Shown here: piece by piece, positions 61,476 through 64,000 of the stretch | Position numbering within the stretch: the first letter of the stretch is position 1 | How the letters are laid out: every line of letters starts with the position of its first letter | Source of the DNA: Myxococcus landrumus | Lineage (GTDB): Bacteria > Myxococcota > Myxococcia > Myxococcales > Myxococcaceae | Length of the DNA: 64,000 nucleotides | Direction of reading: 5' to 3' | Assembly (NCBI RefSeq): GCF_017301635.1 | Contig: NZ_CP071091.1 | Span: forward strand, 4,600,001 to 4,664,000 | Position numbers and translations under genes: made by a program | Notes under the pieces: model-generated | Seen by the model: the letters and a program-made list of their open reading frames with translations, nothing else | Databases searched by the model: none | Told to the model about the DNA's origin: nothing

Positions 61476-63793
61476 GCGGGCTCAACGAGGTCGTGGCTCG
61501 GGCCGCCGCGCTGGGGCTGACGTTGGCCCTCACGCCCGCGCGAGCAGCGGAGTCCGCTCCGCCGGCCCCACGGGCAACCCCCATCGTGGCCGAGCTGACG
61601 CTGAACGGCGCCAACCGGGGCGATATCTTCCCGCTGCTGCGGGGCGAGGACGTGCTCCTGCCCGTCTCGGCGCTGGAGGAGGCCGGCGTCGACCCGCGCT
61701 GGCTGCGAGCGCGCGTGGAGGTCATCGACGGCATCGCCTATGTGCCGCTCCAGGCCCTGGCGCCCCAGGCCGCCTGTCAGTTGGACCCGGACACCACACA
61801 GCTCACCTGTGAGCTGCCGCCGTCCGCCTTCGCCGTGACGCGAGTGAACCTGGCCCCCACCCCTCCCCCTGGCTACCAGGTGACGGGCAGCCCCAGCGCG
61901 TTCCTCAACTACGCGGCCCATGCTCGCAACACGTCCCTGTCTTTGTTTGGCGAAGCCGGCATGTCGCTGGACCGGGCGCTCTTGACGACCCAGGGCCGGT
62001 GGACGCCGGGGGGTGTGCCATTGCGTGGGTTGAGCCAGCTCACGGTGGACTTCCCGGAGGTGATGGTGCGCGCCATCGCCGGCGAGGCCACCGGGTATGG
62101 CGGCGTGCTGGGCGGTGGCGCGGTGGTGGCGGGCGTCCATGTCCTGCGCTCGTTCGAGCTCAATCCCTACTTCGTCCGCAATCCCGTGCAGGACCTGGCG
62201 GGTGATGTCACCACGCCGTCGACGCTCGAGGTCTACGTCAACAACCGGCTGGTGCGCCGCACCGAGCTGCCTCCAGGCCCCTACCGGCTGGAGAACCTCA
62301 CGCTGCCCCGAGGCGAGGGCCTCACCCGCTATGTCGTGAGGGATGCCTTCGGGCGCACGCGCGAGGTGAGCTCCGCGTATTCGCTGGGGGCCCAGCTCCT
62401 CGCGCCGGGCGTCGCCGACTACCAGGTGTCCCTGGGCGTGGAGCGCGAGTCGCTGAGCACGCGGAGCTTCGACTATGGCCAGCCGCTGTTGCTGGGCCAC
62501 TTCCGGATGGGCGTCACCCCGTGGCTGACACCGGGCCTGCGGTTGGAGCTGTCGCCGGACCTGTTCAGCACCGGCTCCGCCCAGTGGCTTCAGCTCCCCC
62601 TGGGCGAGCTGGAGTTCTCCGAGGCGGTGAGCATCTCCCACCGTCGCTCGGGCGCGGCGGTGGGCACGGCCTACACCGTCCAGGGACGTCGGGCGGGGGG
62701 CACCGTCTTCACGCGGGTCATGAGTCCCGCGTATGCCAACACCAGCCTCGCGCATGACGCGCCCCACCCGAGGTTGGAGACGGGAGGCTCGCTCTTCGTC
62801 GCGCTGGGGGGCCGCTTCAGTCTCACGGGACAGGCGCTGCTGCGGCGGTGGAAGTCCCTGGGCTGGACGACGTGGCTGGGCGCGACCACCACCGTCCAGG
62901 TGACGGGCCGGACGTTGATTTCCTTCTCCGCCCACCGCAACCAGGAGCCCCAGCGTCCCTCCTCGCTGGAGGGCATGGTGTCCCTGACCGCCATCCTCGA
63001 CACGATGACGAGCGGGAGCGTGAGCCACACCCAAGCGCGCGCGGGAGGCACCACCGCGGTGGACCTGTCGCACGGCATTCCCCTGGAGGGAGGCCTGGGC
63101 TTCCAGGTCCAGGGCCAGGTGGGCCGATATGACCTGGCGCTCGCGCGCGTCGACTACGAGACGAACGTGGGCCGCTATGCCGCGGGCGCGCAGTGGCGCG
63201 AAGGGGTGATGGTGGGCGCGGCCGAGGTCTCCGGCGGACTGGTGGCCCTGGGCGGCCGCATCCACGCCACGCGCGCGGTGGACCAGGGTTACGCGCTGGT
63301 GCGTGTGGAAGGGGTCGAGGGCGTCGGGGTGCGGCTCAACAACCACCTCATCGGGAGGACGAACGCCCGGGGCGAGTTGGTGGTGACGCGGCTGCAAGCC
63401 TATGGCGTCAACCGGCTGTCGCTCACGGACGAGGACCTGCCCCTGGAGGTGTATGTCCCCGCGACGGAGCGGCAGGTGGCGCCGTGGAGGCGGGGCGGCG
63501 TGGTGCTCGACTTCCAGGTAGACACGGTGCGCGCCTTCCGCGGCACCCTGGTGCTCTCCGAGGGGACTCCTCCGCGAGTGCCCGCACACGGCGAGGTCCA
63601 GGTCGTCGTGGAGGGACAGCGATGGAGCTCGCCCATCGGGTGGCATGGCGAGTTCGAGCTGGTGGGGCTGCCTCCCGGGCGTCTCCCCGCGACAGTTCAG
63701 TACGCCGGTGGCACCTGTCACGCGGTGTTGCAGGTCCCCGCCCGGACGGGACAGGTCATCGACCTGGGGACCGTGAGGTGTGTGGATGACTAG
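61472..63793 (+). CDS. Outer membrane usher protein
   Basis: A 773-residue outer-membrane usher. After a signal-like start (MSGLNEVVARAAALGLTLAL) come the N-terminal domain (LTLNGANRGDIFPLLRGEDV), a long beta-barrel region (about 130-600) containing the plug-type segment (LEVYVNNRLVRRTELPPGPY) and C-terminal domains. It ends with CVDD and overlaps the next subunit gene by eight bases. It recruits chaperone-subunit complexes and threads the fibre through the outer membrane. It is somewhat shorter than classical FimD, as expected for the archaic clade. Confidence 0.92.
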   Translation: MSGLNEVVARAAALGLTLALTPARAAESAPPAPRATPIVAELTLNGANRGDIFPLLRGEDVLLPVSALEEAGVDPRWLRARVEVIDGIAYVPLQALAPQAACQLDPDTTQLTCELPPSAFAVTRVNLAPTPPPGYQVTGSPSAFLNYAAHARNTSLSLFGEAGMSLDRALLTTQGRWTPGGVPLRGLSQLTVDFPEVMVRAIAGEATGYGGVLGGGAVVAGVHVLRSFELNPYFVRNPVQDLAGDVTTPSTLEVYVNNRLVRRTELPPGPYRLENLTLPRGEGLTRYVVRDAFGRTREVSSAYSLGAQLLAPGVADYQVSLGVERESLSTRSFDYGQPLLLGHFRMGVTPWLTPGLRLELSPDLFSTGSAQWLQLPLGELEFSEAVSISHRRSGAAVGTAYTVQGRRAGGTVFTRVMSPAYANTSLAHDAPHPRLETGGSLFVALGGRFSLTGQALLRRWKSLGWTTWLGATTTVQVTGRTLISFSAHRNQEPQRPSSLEGMVSLTAILDTMTSGSVSHTQARAGGTTAVDLSHGIPLEGGLGFQVQGQVGRYDLALARVDYETNVGRYAAGAQWREGVMVGAAEVSGGLVALGGRIHATRAVDQGYALVRVEGVEGVGVRLNNHLIGRTNARGELVVTRLQAYGVNRLSLTDEDLPLEVYVPATERQVAPWRRGGVVLDFQVDTVRAFRGTLVLSEGTPPRVPAHGEVQVVVEGQRWSSPIGWHGEFELVGLPPGRLPATVQYAGGTCHAVLQVPARTGQVIDLGTVRCVDD

Positions 63794-64000
63794 CCACGAC
63801 ATCTTGAATCATGCGAGGGCGCTCGCGGTGCTGGGAATGGGCCTGCTCTCCACATCCGCCGCCCACGCCGTCTGCCGTTTCCAATCCACGGTGGGGCCAA
63901 GCTTCGGCACCTACACCAGCACCGCCACCCTTCCGCTCGACACCACGGGAAGCATCACCTACCGCTGCGATTCCCAACCCCTGTTGAGCACCGTCACCAT
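63786..64000 (+). CDS. Second spore coat U-type subunit (partial, runs off window)
   Basis: The ATG at 63786 overlaps the usher stop. The visible 71 residues have a signal peptide (ALAVLGMGLLSTSAAHA) and the start of an SCPU-like domain (CRFQSTVGPSFGTYTSTATL, then a second Cys in YRCDSQ). As the last gene of the operon it may be the tip subunit. The 3' end lies outside the window. Confidence 0.75.
   Translation, partial: MTSHDILNHARALAVLGMGLLSTSAAHAVCRFQSTVGPSFGTYTSTATLPLDTTGSITYRCDSQPLLSTVT

Noticed and set aside
61277..63802. 841-codon antisense frame over the usher gene
   Set aside because: The sense strand encodes a complete usher with correct operon overlaps; the antisense product has no recognisable features.

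Overview
The window is high-GC DNA (about two thirds G+C by eye) that reads as a myxobacterial chromosome of the Myxococcus / Corallococcus / Pyxidicoccus kind. The evidence is a MYXO-CTERM-like sorting segment, an archaic chaperone-usher operon with spore coat U subunits, ELWxxDGT, kelch and OmpA surface proteins, many lipoproteins, and a giant hybrid NRPS-PKS locus. No tRNA, rRNA, CRISPR array or replication origin was seen.

Layout. (1) 1-2.4 kb: a secreted peptidase-like alpha/beta hydrolase and a MepB-family gene. (2) 2.4-23.9 kb, minus strand: a two-gene NRPS-PKS assembly line without adjacent tailoring genes. The order of domains is carrier - heterocyclization - adenylation (cysteine-like code) - PCP - KS-AT-KR-ACP - internal thioesterase - KS-DH-KR-ACP - KS-DH-KR-ACP - KS // AT-KR-ACP - flavin monooxygenase - FSH-type hydrolase. 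// marks the protein boundary, which cuts a module between KS and AT at an ATGA overlap. (3) 24-34.6 kb: small enzymes (VOC proteins, a Tat-exported aminotransferase, a 5'-nucleotidase lipoprotein, an alpha/beta hydrolase, an AraC regulator) mixed with debris. The debris comprises duplicated fragments of an aminotransferase / histidine-kinase locus, an ISL3-type transposase remnant and an amber-interrupted reading frame. An intact LytS/LytTR two-component pair closes the region. (4) 34.6-41 kb: a DUF1023-like hydrolase and an unknown helix-rich protein, then two translationally coupled half-size ABC transporters behind a strong Fur-box match, which suggests iron or siderophore transport. (5) 41-51.5 kb: a fatty acid desaturase, a DUF2652 cyclase-like protein, a beta-propeller protein, an ECF41-like sigma factor divergent from its probable target (a carboxymuconolactone-decarboxylase-type gene with a matching promoter), regulators and surface lipoproteins, a decayed DHCW cupin gene, and a LysR/LysE pair. 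(6) 51.5-64 kb: a giant kelch/HYR protein fused through a MYXO-CTERM-like segment to a beta-barrel/TSP3/OmpA protein, RidA, a secreted GH18 chitinase, and a chaperone-usher operon (subunit, chaperone, usher, second subunit cut by the window end).

How the genes may work together. The start of the NRPS-PKS (carrier-Cy-A(Cys)-PCP) has the layout used by aryl-thiazoline siderophore synthetases. The Fur-controlled transporter pair about 17 kb away from it resembles YbtPQ/IrtAB. A link between the two is only an inference. The product of the assembly line is not recognised. From the domains I would expect a starter plus a cysteine-derived thiazoline, extended by four malonate-type units with two double bonds, then an oxidative and hydrolytic ending.
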